Both the position numbers and the translations under genes were made by a program. The notes beneath the pieces were generated by a model. It was not told the origin of the DNA, made no database searches, and saw only the letters and a list, made by a program, of their open reading frames with translations. This document shows positions 35,317-46,864 of a DNA stretch of 64,000 nucleotides, piece after piece. This DNA comes from Collybia mongolica (lineage: Eukaryota; Basidiomycota; Agaricomycetes; Agaricales; Clitocybaceae): assembly GCA_013420905.1 (NCBI GenBank), contig JAAXNY010000016.1:682001-746000 (forward strand), read 5' to 3'. Numbering within the stretch: position 1 is the first letter of the stretch; every line of letters starts with the position of its first letter.

Positions 35317-37640
35317 GACAAGCTTATGGCCCGTGGCTATGCCGCGGCACTGCTACACTCACCCATGGCTCCACCACATAACCTTCAGCTTGCTAGGGGC
35401 TCTGCCCCCAGAGCCCCATTTCTAACTGCAATATTTTATTCTGTGCTCAATCAAAATATTTCAGGTGCAGCCTTTTTCCCTTGTTCAAATCATAATCTAT
35501 ATAATATTTCTGATCTAAAAGCATTTCTTCATATACTACTTCGTATCTTTTTTAGTATATCTATTATTGTCTGCAGTATTTTATATCATAACTTTAATTC
35601 TATATACTGATGTTGCATATGAAATTGCAGTGTAGAGTGGTCTTGTGTGGGTATAGAACATCTAAACTCAAGCCTAACTTGGTGCAATCATTGCCCTTGA
35701 GCTTTGTTTATTGTCATAGACAATCCCAGTCACAAATGTAGTTACAACTATGTCAGTATCAGGCTGTTAGGTGGCATTATTTGGATTCTTGAATTAAATC
35801 CTCTATTTCCATCATTTTGTCCTCCAACCAACTGTACTTCTACAGCATAGTTGCTCATCCATGTTATTATTCCACTTCACCTATTGCAAACATCATCAAC
35901 TGGGTTCAAGTTGTGCAATATCATTACAGGGCACTCACTTTTAAAGTTGGCTTAGATACAGGTAGCCCTGATACAATGGTAGAGTTCAGATATTTAACAG
36001 GTTACATGCCTTCAGCTCCATCAATTCCTTACAATCTGCACTGTGGTACACCTTAGCATCCCCAGGAATCATATCCAGTATTTTTTATCAACAGTACCAA
36101 CATCATTATTTCTGGCAGAAAGGATAGCTCTCAGAACAAAATGTATCAGGTTTTAGAACAGGGTTTCCAATGTCAGGATATCTTGTGTCAATTAGAGACT
36201 TTACAGTATTTTGAGCACTGTGAAAGCAGCCAGGTAAGGTGACATATCCATTGTCATCTGTAAGCTTCCCATGGCCAACTTCAATTTGCCATTTGACAAA
36301 TTTGATTTCATCATCAGTAAGCACATATCTTTCTTTAGTTTGAGTATCTGAAGTTCATTCCACAGTGGGGGAGTGCATGAGTCAGGCACCCACAGCCTGT
36401 ACATGTGAACCATTAGGGATAACAGGTAGGGTTTGTTGGCAGTCATTATCAAATACTACAGTCAGCCCACAAAAGCCTCTACTACCTCCTCTAATATTCC
36501 AGAACACCCAGTTGACTATATTAAAGACATAACAATGCTGTCCAATATTGTATAGTCATTTCCTATCACATTTGTAAATTGTCATACATCTATGGTGAAA
36601 AGTTCTTAGTGCTCTAATTTAACAGAGATCAGCTCTATTCAAAATCCTTGGAACCTATATTTCTTCTACCCATAATATTTCTCTCAACCATATATTACTA
36701 TTTCTCTTGATTATTTGCACTGGATTCTAATTGTTTTAAACATAGGCTTAGACAGAGAGTAATTTTTACAAAGTATAATGTACCAGGTTTCAAAACAGGG
36801 TTTGTAATGTTAGATTATTTTGTGTTGATTAAAGGCTTGATAGCAGAATTGGCCAGGTAAAAGTCATTTCTAAGTTTTTATGTGTATGCTCTTGATTCAT
36901 AATTTTATAAGCAGTAGTACCATTTACATGCCTATTTTATTGTTTTAGTTTGAGCATCTGAATCTTGTCAGACAATATACACACAAATAAGTTAAGGATA
37001 ACAGATAACATTTGTTGACTTAGTCTACTTTAGTGGTGGTTATCCTGTGTTGTAAAGCAGGTGACTTAGCATGTGATACCTGGATAGATGTTTTTTTTCA
37101 TATTTAAATATATAATATAATATGATGTACATGTAATTAAAATAGGATTTGTAATGTTGGAATATATTGTGTGAATCCAAGGCTTTACATCAGAATTGGT
37201 CAGATAAAGTCATTTTCATTTTTGTCTGTCTGCTGTTGATTTGTAAAATTTTAGGAGTAGTAGCATCATTTCAATGTATTTTTTAAAATTTAGTTTGAGC
37301 TTCTGAAATTTATGAGGAAGTGTACACACAAATGGGTTAATATTTATTGATTTTGTGCGCTTTGGGGGTCATGTGATATGGTGGTCATGTGGTGTTTTGG
37401 GGCAGGTGACTTGAGCTGGTTTGAACAGGTGATTTGAGCAGGTGATTAGAGCAGGTGATTTGAGCAGGTGATGTGAGCAGGTGACATAACATGTGACTTC
37501 AACAATTTTTCCTACTTTGTCATCCTTAGTCAGCACTCTACTTAAAAGACAACTTTTTTGCTGCTTTGTCAGACTTAGTCAGCACTTAGTCAGGATTAGT
37601 CACAATCAATTCCCACATTCCTGGTACTTTAATATATACA
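35317..37640 (-). mobile_element. Helitron remnant, copy A
   Basis: Minus-strand unit of about 2.3 kb. Its 5' side is near 37640 (TATATATTAAAGTACC) and its 3' end near 35317, with the hairpin CCGCGGC-ATA-GCCACGG about 8 nt before CTTGTC. The interior carries a decayed piece of the Helitron helicase (36106-36452). Sequence similarity to copy B runs over nearly the whole length, in the same direction, so A and B form a head-to-tail pair. It is free of CpG for long stretches. Confidence 0.65.
36106..36452 (-). pseudogene. Helitron helicase fragment (copy A)
   Basis: Reads ANKPYLLSLMVHMYRLWVPD, LWNELQILKLKKDMC and TDDEIKFVKWQIEVGHGKLT. These match in order the longer fragment of copy B (38791-38258), which has better preserved Pif1-like helicase C-terminal motifs. 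Frame changes near 36320 and 36140 break it. Confidence 0.65.
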
Positions 37641-40062
37641 GACAAGCTTATGGCCCGTGGCTATGCCACGGCACCACTACACTCACCCATGGCTCCACCA
37701 CGTAACCTTCAGCTTGCTGGGGGCTCTGCCCCCAGACCCCCATCTTAGTCTCAATACTTTATTCTATGTTCAATTTCAATATTTTGGGTGTAGGCTTTTT
37801 TCCCCATTCAAATCATAATCCATATAATACTTCTACTCCAAAGGAACCTCTTTACTGTTAAAGTGAGCCTATTGTCTACAGTATTTGGTATCATAGCTTT
37901 CATTCCATGTACCAATATTATATGTGAAATCACAATATAAAACTGCCCATGTATAACTACAGGAGATCTAAAGTCAAGTCCAACTTGGTGTAATCAGTGC
38001 CCTTGACATTTCTTGATTGTCATACAAAATCCCGGCTATAAAAGTAGTTGTGACCATGCCAATTTAAAAGCTATCAGGCTATTAGATGGCATCATTTGGA
38101 ATCTTGAGATAATTTCTTTATGCCTACCATTTTGCCTCCCAATTAACCATACTTCTACAATATAGTTGCTTGTCTATGTTATTATTTCCCTTGACCCATT
38201 GCAAACACTATCAACTGGGTTCAAATTGTGCAATATCATTACATGGCACCCCACTTTTTAAGTTAGCTTAGATAGAGGTAGTCCTGATACATTGATAACA
38301 TTCAGATATTCAACAGGGTATATTGCTTCAGCTCCATCAATTCCTTCATATGCAATACAATCTGCATTGTGGTATATCTTGCCATCTCCAGGAAACATAT
38401 CCAGTACTTTTTTATTGAGAGAGTCAACATCACCATTTCTGGCAGAAAAAATAGCTCTCTCAGAGTAAAGTGTATTAGGTTTTAGAACAGGGTTTCCAAT
38501 GTCAGGATATCCTGTGTCAATTAGGGACTCCACAGTATTTTGAGCACTGTGTAAGCAGCCAGGTAATGTGACATTTCCATTGTCATCTGTAAGCTTCCCA
38601 GGGCTAACTTCAATTTGCCATTTGACAAATTTGACTTCATCATCAGTAACACCATATGAGCACATATCTTTCTTTAGTTTGAGTATCTGAAGTTCATTCC
38701 ACAGTGGGGAAGTGCATGAGTCAGGTACCCACAGCCTGTGCATGTGAACCATTAGGGATAACAGGTAGGGTTTGTTGGCAGTCACTATCAAATACTACAG
38801 TCAGCCCACCAAAGCCTCTACTACCTCCTCTAATATTCCAGAACACCCAGTTGACTATATCAAAGACATAACAATGCTGTCCAATTTTGTATAGTCATTT
38901 CCTATCACATTTGTAAATTGTCATACATCTATAGTGAAAAGTTTTTAGTGCTCTAATCTAACAGAGATCAGCTCTATTTAAAATCCTTGGAACCTATATT
39001 TCTTCTACCCATGATATTTCTCTTGATTATTTGCACTGGATTCTAATTGTTTTAAACATAGGCTTAGACAGAGAGTAATTTTTTCAAAATAATGTATCAG
39101 GTTTCAAAACAGGGTTTGTAATGTTAGATTATTTTGTGTTGATTAAAGGCTTGATAGCAGAATTGGCCAGGTAAAAGTCATTTCTAAGTTTTTAATGTTT
39201 CTTCTACCTATAATATTTCTCTCAACCATATATTACTATTTCCCTTGATCATTTGCACTGGATTCCTATTGTTCTAAAAGTAAGGTTAGCCAGAGAGTGA
39301 TTTTTTCAAAATATAATGTATAAGATTTTAAAACAGGCTTTGTGGTGTTAGAATATTTTATGTTAATTTATGAATTAACAACCAAATTGCTCAGGTAAAC
39401 TCATTTCCATTTTTATCTGCATGCTTTCCATGTTCTACTCTGATTTGTAATTTTATGGGTAGTAGCACCCTTTAAATACCTTTTTTTTCCAGTCTAAGCA
39501 TTTGTGATGAGGTAGTTTGAGGGTTAATAGATATTTTTTGTTATTTGTTGATTTAGTCTGCTTTGGAGGTTGTGTGATGTGGTGTTGCAGAGCAGGTGAT
39601 TTAGCATGTGTCTTAGCATGTTACCTGGATGGGTTTTTTTTAAATATATAATGTATCAGGTTTTAAAGTAAGGTTTGTAATGTTAGAATTTATTGTATTA
39701 ATTAAAGGCTTTGCCACAGAGTTGAGTCTTTTACATTTTTATCCATATGCTGTTGAGTTAAGGATAACAGACATTGTTGGTTTAGTCCGCTTTAGAGGTC
39801 ATGTGATGTTGGTGTCATCTGTGTTGCAGAACAGGTGATCATGTTTTGCTTGGAGGCAGGTGACTTAAGCTGGTTTGAGCAGGTGACTTGAACTGATTTG
39901 AGCAGGTGACAATGCATGTGACTCACAACAACTTTTCCTGCTTTGTCATCCTTTGTCAGCACTCTACTTAAAAGACAACTTTTTTGCTGCTTTGTCAGAC
40001 TTAGTCAGTGCTTAGTCAGGATTAGTCACAATCAAATTCACACGGCCGTAGTACTTTAATAT
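37641..40062 (-). mobile_element. Helitron remnant, copy B
   Basis: Minus-strand unit of about 2.4 kb. On the minus strand it starts TCTATATTAAAGTAC, a typical Helitron 5' end, at about 40064. It ends near 37641 with the 7-bp perfect hairpin CCGTGGC-ATA-GCCACGG, followed by GCCATAAGCTTGTC. The 3' end is CTTG rather than the textbook CTRR. It carries the helicase remnant at 38258-38791. The interior contains runs of GCAGGTGA-type repeats near 39830-39910, also present in copy A near 37400-37490. Confidence 0.68.
38258..38791 (-). pseudogene. Helitron helicase (Pif1-like) C-terminal fragment (copy B)
   Basis: 177 open codons. The stretch SERAIFSARNGDVDSLNKKV, then MFPGDGKIYHNADCIA, AIYPVEYLNVINVSGLPLSK, is the order seen in the C-terminal helicase part of Helitron Rep/Hel proteins (alarm-loop region SERAIL..N..V..LN, then PxEFLNSL..SGLPxHxL). 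The following LKxGxP..LLRNLxP part is just readable downstream in other frames. The Rep domain and the Walker motifs are missing. Confidence 0.72.
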
Positions 40063-40070
40063 AGACAGAA

Positions 40071-40101
<31 letters not shown>
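40071..40101. repeat. (GATT)n microsatellite
   Basis: About seven to eight GATT units directly beside the 5' end of Helitron copy B. Confidence 0.85.
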
Positions 40102-41517
40102 CACAGTACGAAGCTGGGTACACATGTAAAGATTCAATTAATATTTTTAAGTACGCAAAATGCTGAAGTCTATGCCAGTTTAAAAATACCACAACAACAG
40201 CTGAGATCATCATTCATGGTTTGGTCAAGAATAGCCATATAAGATTGGCAATGCGAATTGCCCCATATGGTACAGCCAGTGCTTCTAAATATTATGCTGC
40301 GTGCTCAACTCTGCATACATTTTCCCATCAGACAGTGAAGATATCTTTGGAAAAATGTTTATAGGGGTGACTTTGAATGGCCTTTGATTTAAGACAGGTA
40401 TAGAATGCCCACTAAGCCCACGTATGCTGGTGACGCCCCATAACCACAGCACTTGGACATGATAGTGTCACCCAGGATTACCTCAAGGTTAGGTATACTA
40501 GTAGTGTTGCCGCAAAGTGAGTCAAACTGAAACAAAGCAAACGGACAAGGTAATGTATTGTGGAAACAAAAGGCACCTGAGATGTTCGAGTGGAACATTT
40601 TGTACTTGAATTTGCTTGGTATTGACATAGCAAGTGGGCAACACAGGGGTATCAATAAGACATTCGGTGAAACAACTCTTGTATGTTGATAGGGCCCGAA
40701 ATTGTTTGCACTTATAAAGTCAACAAGTAAGGCTATTAGTATCACTTCTAATAACCAAGTAAATGGTAATAGAGGATTAGAGTCGAGCTCCGAGACAGCT
40801 AATCAGAGTGAACTAGTCTAATGGGTAATACACTATCAGTACAGAGGACTATGAGTACAGCCTATTATTAGTCCTATTCACCATGCCCAGTTACAACCTT
40901 GGTATCTTAATTCATAAGTAACCATTGTAGTATGATATCATTAGTCCGGGGATCATCATTAATAGGAGAAGTAATTGTAAATTTGGGACTTGCACAACCT
41001 GAGCCTAGTCAGGGGCACTTGGTGTAAACTACTGGAAGAAATGGGACACCATAAATAACAACTGGAATGATCAAGAGAAGTAAAAGACAGTGCCGCGCTG
41101 TTTTAAATAACCAAGTGCGCAGCCGGGCATTGATAAGAGTTTAGCCAGCTCTTTTGATATTGGTTAAGTAACAAGTAACAACATAATTGGCATGTATGGC
41201 ATGCACACCAAGTCGTAGAGGATGAGTCAGCATTAAATACAAGATCCTTGGCACAGGGGAGCGCTGTTCCATATAAAATTTACAATTCCTTATGATATTT
41301 AGTTTGTACACTATAAATAGACTGTAGATAAGTAGTGCAAAGGTAAGGAATCTTGCCCCCACTTTGTGCTACTATAGGGTATACAAATCATATTTGTTGA
41401 AACACTATTGCGTGCACAAATTAAGGATTGGATTGCTTCAAGTTGTCTTGATTGGAATTGTTTCGAAGCATTTAATTAAAGAGATCACAGAATTGAAGAG
41501 TCCAGTTCATTTGGAAC
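40102..41517. other. Intergenic in transposon-rich region, no gene seen
   Basis: The only sizeable open frame (40389-40745, -, 118 codons) has no recognised motif. No terminal repeats were found. Confidence 0.35.
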
Positions 41518-41707
41518 TTAGGGTCTGTTCAGTACATATAATACAATTGTATTATATCATTTGATTATTATTGATGGCAAGCCAGATTATTGATGGCCAG
41601 CCAGGTATTATTCCCAGGGCAGATTGTTTGTGGTCTGAGGGTTTCCAGTTATCCCTGAGGTCTTAGATAGTGATTATTGTACATCTTGCAATGCGATCCA
41701 GTGCAAT

Positions 41708-43639
41708 ATGAACCCTATTACACCCGATGAACATTGTAGGCAGCTTATTGTAGCTGCTGCATATGCTATGCAGATGGTAGGGGTGGCTATAGCACTCTAC
41801 TCCAGTCCTCTGTACTGGAAACAAGAATATCATACTTCAAAGTTGTCTGGTGCAGATTGGGTAGAGGAATTACTGAAAGGGCATCCTGATAGGATCTGGA
41901 CAGAGCTGGGGGTTAGGCTCCATGTCTTTGTGATTCTGGTCCACAAGCTACGGGCCCTTGGCTTGACAGATGGAAGATCAGTGATGGTAAATGAGCAGGT
42001 TGCAATTTTCCTGTACATGTGTGTCACTGGCCTTTCTATTTGGCATATTGGGGAAAGATTTCAAAGATCAAATGAAACAATATCAAAGTAGGCATTGTTT
42101 ATTTCGCTTTTGACCTACTGACACTCTTCTGCTCAGGTATTTTACACGGATCCTTGCACTCTTATCTTCTGGGGCATTTTATGCGAAATATGTTTGCCTC
42201 CCACTTGCAGGTGATCCTACCCCAGATGTGATTGTAAATAATCCGAAATTCTGGCCATTCTTTCATGGTGCAATTGGTGCAATGGATGGTACCCATATCA
42301 ATGCATGTCCATCAGCTGCTGAACGACATGCAGCATGAAATTGCAAAGGATGATTGTCCCAGAATTGTCTTGCTTGTGTTTCATTTGCTATGTGGTTTGT
42401 ATACTTCCTTAGTGGATGGGACAGCCAATGCAAATATGTATAGCCATTCCTGTCTCATAGATCTGCACATTCCAGAAGGGAAATATTATCTTGCAGATGC
42501 GGGTTTTGGGATTTGTGATGCATTGCTTGTGCCATATCAGGGTGTCAGGTACCACCTTGCAGAATGGGGACGAGCTAATGTATGGTCTGTTGATTTAATT
42601 CTATTAGTGAACATGCTTCTCATATTTCCATTTACAGCCCTTCCAACCAAGAGGAACTATTCAACCTCCGGCATGCATCTGCACGCAATGTTGTAGAACG
42701 TGTGTTTGGCATTTTGAAAAAATGTTGGGCAGTCCTGGTCCATCCACCTCAATTTAATATGTCCATTCAAGCTCAAATTCCTCCTGCACTTGCTGGACTA
42801 CATAATTTTTTTTTTTTTTTTGGTTCAACATTTTATATACCAACTGTACATAATACATGTGCTGGTCACTACAAGTAGTAATTGGGCAGGGGGGGGAGAG
42901 GGGGGCAGGAGACAAAGCGCTGCAGGGCTAGGGTGCTCGCCCAACTGGGGTTGGACTAGCGAATGGAGCCAGAGCTCGTTATACACAGGCCGGAAGGGCC
43001 AATCTACGCCAGGGGGTGGGCCCCTTGCTGTGGTGCCCCGCAGCAGGTGGTGGCTTCAGGTCCACCAATTATCTAGGTTCGCATGTTCGGGCAGGGGGCA
43101 CCCTATAGCTGTCATTTAGAACACTGAGTACCGCCCCTAGCCTGTTTAGGTCTAGGGAACATTGAATGTGAATGCGTTTTTGTTCTCCAAAAGGAATTCA
43201 ACCAGCCATGCATAGCGCAGCTGGCAGCTGGGCTTGTCTTCCCGTCCGTGCCTTGGACAGTCAAATAGGACATGTTGTACAGTATGGTTTCCAGGGGAGC
43301 ACCGCACCTACAGGAGACAGATTCTTCCTTGAAGAATCACAATTGGAAAGCCCCAATTGGAGCATGTCTGGTGATGCACTGCACCAAGTGGGCAGTCAGA
43401 GCGGACTACATAATTTTATCCTGGACCATGATCCTAATGACATTGAGGAGTACCTTTCTGGGAATGATGAAGACAATCTCAATCCAAACCCTGGTCAGCC
43501 TCTAGATAACAGGTTTGGGACCCTTGTAGACCAGGCTGTCACACAGATAGAAAAAGAGAGAGCAACACAGGCAAGAGATGAAATTGCTGAAGCAATGTGG
43601 AGAGATTATAAAGCTGTACTAACAGACAGAGGGGAATAA
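41708..43639 (+). pseudogene. Harbinger (DDE_Tnp_4/HARBI1-like) transposase, inactivated
   Basis: Exon 1 from 41708 ends near 42088 (FQRSNETISK); an intron to about 42136 joins to YFTRILALLSS. The first catalytic region is visible as GAIGAMDGTHINACP. Beyond it two TGA stops interrupt RHAA..NCKG..LSQNCLA, where arginine codons are expected, and a frame shift follows before IPEGKYYLADAGF, the second Asp motif. NVVERVFGILKKCW is the Glu region. A LINE (42806-43402) splits LAGLHNF; behind it the C-terminus ILDHDPNDIEEYLSG..ATQARDEIAEAMW is still open to 43639. Dead gene. Confidence 0.85.
42806..43402 (-). mobile_element. 5'-truncated LINE copy inside the Harbinger transposase
   Basis: About 600 bp, minus orientation, with a poly-A tail (T run 42806-42820). 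It is similar along its length to 33781-34375 of the first LINE copy. Flanked by the duplication GGACTACATAATTTT (42795-42809 and 43403-43417), with the T run overlapping the left copy. Confidence 0.88.
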
Positions 43640-43749
43640 AGATTGTGGAGTATGTAGCAAGTCGAAACAAATGTAGTGTATGGATAAGTATGGTGTGTAA
43701 GGCATGTAACACAAAGGACAATAAAGTCATGGTATGATGGTAAGGATAT

Positions 43750-44778
43750 TTATGTAGCTAGATTGAGCTTACTGGCATTCTCGAGCTGAATGTGAACCCA
43801 TTCTTGGCGGATGTCATCCTCATTGAGTGCAAGGTATACATCAAAGCTATGGGGGTCAGAGTGGATGATATCAATGAAAGAGGCAAGCTTGCGATTGCTG
43901 AGCCAGGTTTTCTCCAATTTCATAGCTGTTGAGATGGATTTGACTTGACGGATAGGCGAAGGTTCAAGGGTTGTTGGAGGAGGAGCAAGGGCTGCAGCGA
44001 TCTTGGAACCAAACTCAGTCAGTGAAGAAGAAATATCTGAGAGCACTTTGGCACCAGCAAATTTGCGGATTTGTTTCAGAGGGCAGACAGGTGTAGTGGG
44101 CTCGCATGTACACTTGTGTGCTGTGTGAGGCTGTGAGTGTGATTAGCAATTAGAACAAACATTAATTGCAAGGACAGATTACCTGTAAGTCCCCATCTGA
44201 TGATGGGGAATTGGGTTCAGGAGATGCAGAGGATTGTGGATGAGTTGGTGTTGATGGAGGTGGAGAAGTTGGCGTTGATGGAGGTGGTTGAGAAGCAGAA
44301 GGGTGGTAAATGTTCGCTCCAGTAGGGGTTGATGGCATAATATCGAGGAACTTGTGTAGGTGTGGCCAACCATGGCTGTGGAATGGCTTTGCTTCAGGAT
44401 GCTTCTTGATATAGTCATCCCATGTTGAAGCAGTGTCGGCAGTAATACTTGCACCAGTGGTATCGTCCCAGTGCCAGCCAGAGATGAATTGAATGGCTTT
44501 CACAACCTTGAAGATTTTATGGAACTATAGCAGCAATGGACAGCTATAGGGTACAAAGATGATGAAACAAATATATAACTTACTGCTGACCATTTGTTCT
44601 GGCAGCTTTTCACATCTTTCGCATGGCCGTTAACAGCAAGAAGAGCAACACACTCTGCGGCATGCTGGAAGGTGGGTTTCTTGAAATTACCACCATCACC
44701 AGCTTCAGATCTGTTCTTGTGCAGAAAGTCAATGAGTGCTTTCTCTTCTGCAGCAGTCCAGAGCCGAGGTGGGGTCAT
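43750..44778 (-). CDS. SANT/Myb-like DNA-binding protein of the Harbinger element
   Basis: Partner protein of Harbinger transposase; it normally binds DNA and helps nuclear import and recruitment of the transposase. Three exons fit: 44778-44584, 44524-44183, 44130-43750 (305 aa), introns 52-59 bp, with no stop or frame break. The start MTPPRLWTAAEEKALIDFL opens a trihelix/SANT-like domain ending SCQNKWSA. The middle has WHWDDTTGASI and a Pro/Ser/Thr-rich linker; the C-terminal part is helical (KLEKTWLSNRKLASFIDII). It lies convergent to the transposase inside the same inverted repeats. It is open although the transposase is dead. Confidence 0.8.
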
Positions 44779-45039
44779 TGTATAAAATATGAGTAAAGAG
44801 TGGGGGTAGACAGGACTGAATGTGCCACCCTGGCCTTGACTCACCTTTTAAAGTGTTCATTGTGGTTGAGGCATGCACAATGTTATCGCACAGCATCAGT
44901 TATCAGATCTGGTGTGTGGGAACCGTGTTTTGCTAGCTAAGACTAGCCATCAATAAGCTGGCTTGCCATCAATAATAATCAAATGATATAATACAATCGT
45001 ATTATATGTACCGAACAGACCCTTAGTACCCACATTGTC

Positions 45040-45396
45040 TGTTGGAATTACTAGGTGCTTGGCCTTTAGTGCACTTGGCACTGTTTGTTTAATAAGTCAC
45101 TTGGACTTATAGATCCACTTGGGATCATTAATAATTGAATGTACACTTGGTAATCAGTCTATTGGATTGAAAGATATTATAAATATACCTAGCAAGCCTG
45201 AAACTTGTGTTAGGACTTTGTCTGAATCAAACCCATTGAAAGATCCATGGAAAAGGCCTTGACTAGTACTATTAAAAACTTAGTGCTTCCAAGCACTTGA
45301 ACCCAAACTCAAACAGGCGATTCCTACCATTTGTGTGTTGATCATTAGATTTGGTGTGTGTGTGTGTAAGAGATTACATTACATAGCATCAGCACA
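45040..45396 (+). repeat. Possible Copia solo LTR
   Basis: Begins TGTTGGAATTACTAGG and ends CAGCACA, followed at once by CTTATAGCCCGGGAGCC, which resembles the primer-binding region of the gag-only element here (TTATAGGCCCC). No second LTR was found, so only the TG..CA ends and the following motif support it. Confidence 0.3.
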
Positions 45397-45759
45397 CTTA
45401 TAGCCCGGGAGCCCCCTTTCACCGGGTCAACCAGGTCCAGTGGTAAAAAAAAAGAAATTGTTTAATAGTCTGGAAAAATGTCTACTGCTGATACATACAT
45501 ACCATATTTAACATCTATCAATTAAATACAACTATCTCCCAATGAATTATCCTGGTGTTTTCACTCTTTGCACATCTGGATCATCAGAGAAGTTTCTGCT
45601 CTGAAGCCACTTGACATCAGGAATTTGATCAAAAATCATTGATTACTAATAATTTTGACAAGAGTTATTATTTTTTGAGGTTTGATCTTGCATTCTCTAT
45701 TCCCCCACTATTTACCCCCACTATTTGGTAGCACTTTCACCACCTGCCAACATATAAGG

Positions 45760-45930
45760 CCAGCTAGGTCCGACCCGGGTCCAGCCCGAGGGCCGGGCCA
45801 GTACTCACAGTGACCCTGGCCCTGTCCAAAGGGGCAGGTCCACTCATATGCTGGCCCTGGCCCTTGGCCCTCGGGGTCGGCCCTGGGTTGACCCGGATCC
45901 GTGAGGTCCTGGCCCGGACAGCGGACAGTC
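45760..45930. repeat. GC-rich imperfect inverted repeat
   Basis: Left arm GGTCCGACCCGGGTCCAGCC and right arm around GGCCCTCGGGGTCGGCC..GGGTTGACCCGGATCC fold back on each other. It is a CpG-rich spot in a CpG-poor region. It may be the end of a hAT-like miniature element, but no target duplication was found. Confidence 0.4.
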
Positions 45931-46864
45931 TACTCTACCGAGTAGGTTCAAATCCTATATATAGAGCAGATACTCAAGTATGTCGTAGACATCATAATCA
46001 GGATTTTCAAGTTAAAAAATGTTGGTATTTTACCTGGTATGACCGTATACGGGAGATCTAGAGATCGAAGTTTCCTTGTATTGTGTCCTGTTGATGACTG
46101 CTGGCGGTATTTCCCCATCTAAACTTATGGCTTAGAGTCTCAACACATCGGCTCTTTTGTTTGCCTGCTTATCCCATGGTCAACGTTAAAAGAGATGATT
46201 TTGTGATTCTAACTCCTGTAAATCTTTAACTGCTGACCTATAAAAAGATGCTCTATTCCAAGGCAAATCGAGTAAGAGGATCCTTGAGATCCTGTATACC
46301 AAAGTGAGGGAAGGGTCAACAACGAGAACAAGAACCGGGCCCGAGGTTTCCAAATTCGGCGGATATGGTCCCACAAGCCCAAACATGTAGGCACAGCTGG
46401 GCACAGCCACTTTCCTCGTTTCCCTCCTTGAACAAGGTCAACAACGAATTACACATGGACCCACAGGAACACACAACTTAATCAACGAAACGTCGCAACG
46501 CAGACAAAAGATTTAATGCTATCGTGACCTTCGCTTCTTTCCTACTTGTATTTACTCCTGCGACCCATTGTTTTTTTCAGGATGTAAATCTGGAAGCAAG
46601 GGCTGGGTGGTGCCCAATTATTGTTATGGTGTATCTAATTCCTAATTCGGGGCTTACTAGTCAGTAAGTCATGAATGTACTTAAGGTGTGAATAAACACT
46701 CACAGAGTGACCTGCACTGAGCACCTTGTTCCCTAAAGCGATCTCTATTTTTCTTGTGCACTATGGTTTCTATTTCGAGCGACGCAGGACCGTCAACTCC
46801 TTTTCAAGCGCTCGGCCCAACTTCGTCGGTCGGTCCAACTTCCTTAAACTCGATGTGCTAACTC

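Larger units (their letters stand above)
41521..45022 (+). mobile_element. Full-length PIF/Harbinger transposon
   Basis: 3502 bp with inverted ends of about 60 bp starting GGGTCTGTTCAGTACATATA, flanked by the 3-bp duplication TTA (41518-41520 and 45023-45025), the Harbinger hallmark. It carries the two genes expected of autonomous Harbingers: a DDE transposase (+, 41708-43639) and a SANT/Myb-like protein (-, 44778-43750). A truncated LINE (42806-43402) is inserted in the transposase gene with a 15-bp duplication. Confidence 0.9.
45026..46864. other. Intergenic with LTR-like and palindromic sequences
   Basis: Contains the LTR-like stretch 45040-45396 and the GC-rich inverted repeat 45760-45930. 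Otherwise no gene or element is identified; the last few hundred bases are the upstream region of the nuclease/kinase gene. Confidence 0.4.

Noticed and set aside
40071..40101. (GATT)n as part of a CRISPR-like or telomeric repeat
   Set aside because: A plain 4-bp microsatellite; no spacers and no telomere motif.
45930..45965. B-box-like GGTTCAAATCC
   Set aside because: No A box or tRNA fold at proper spacing.
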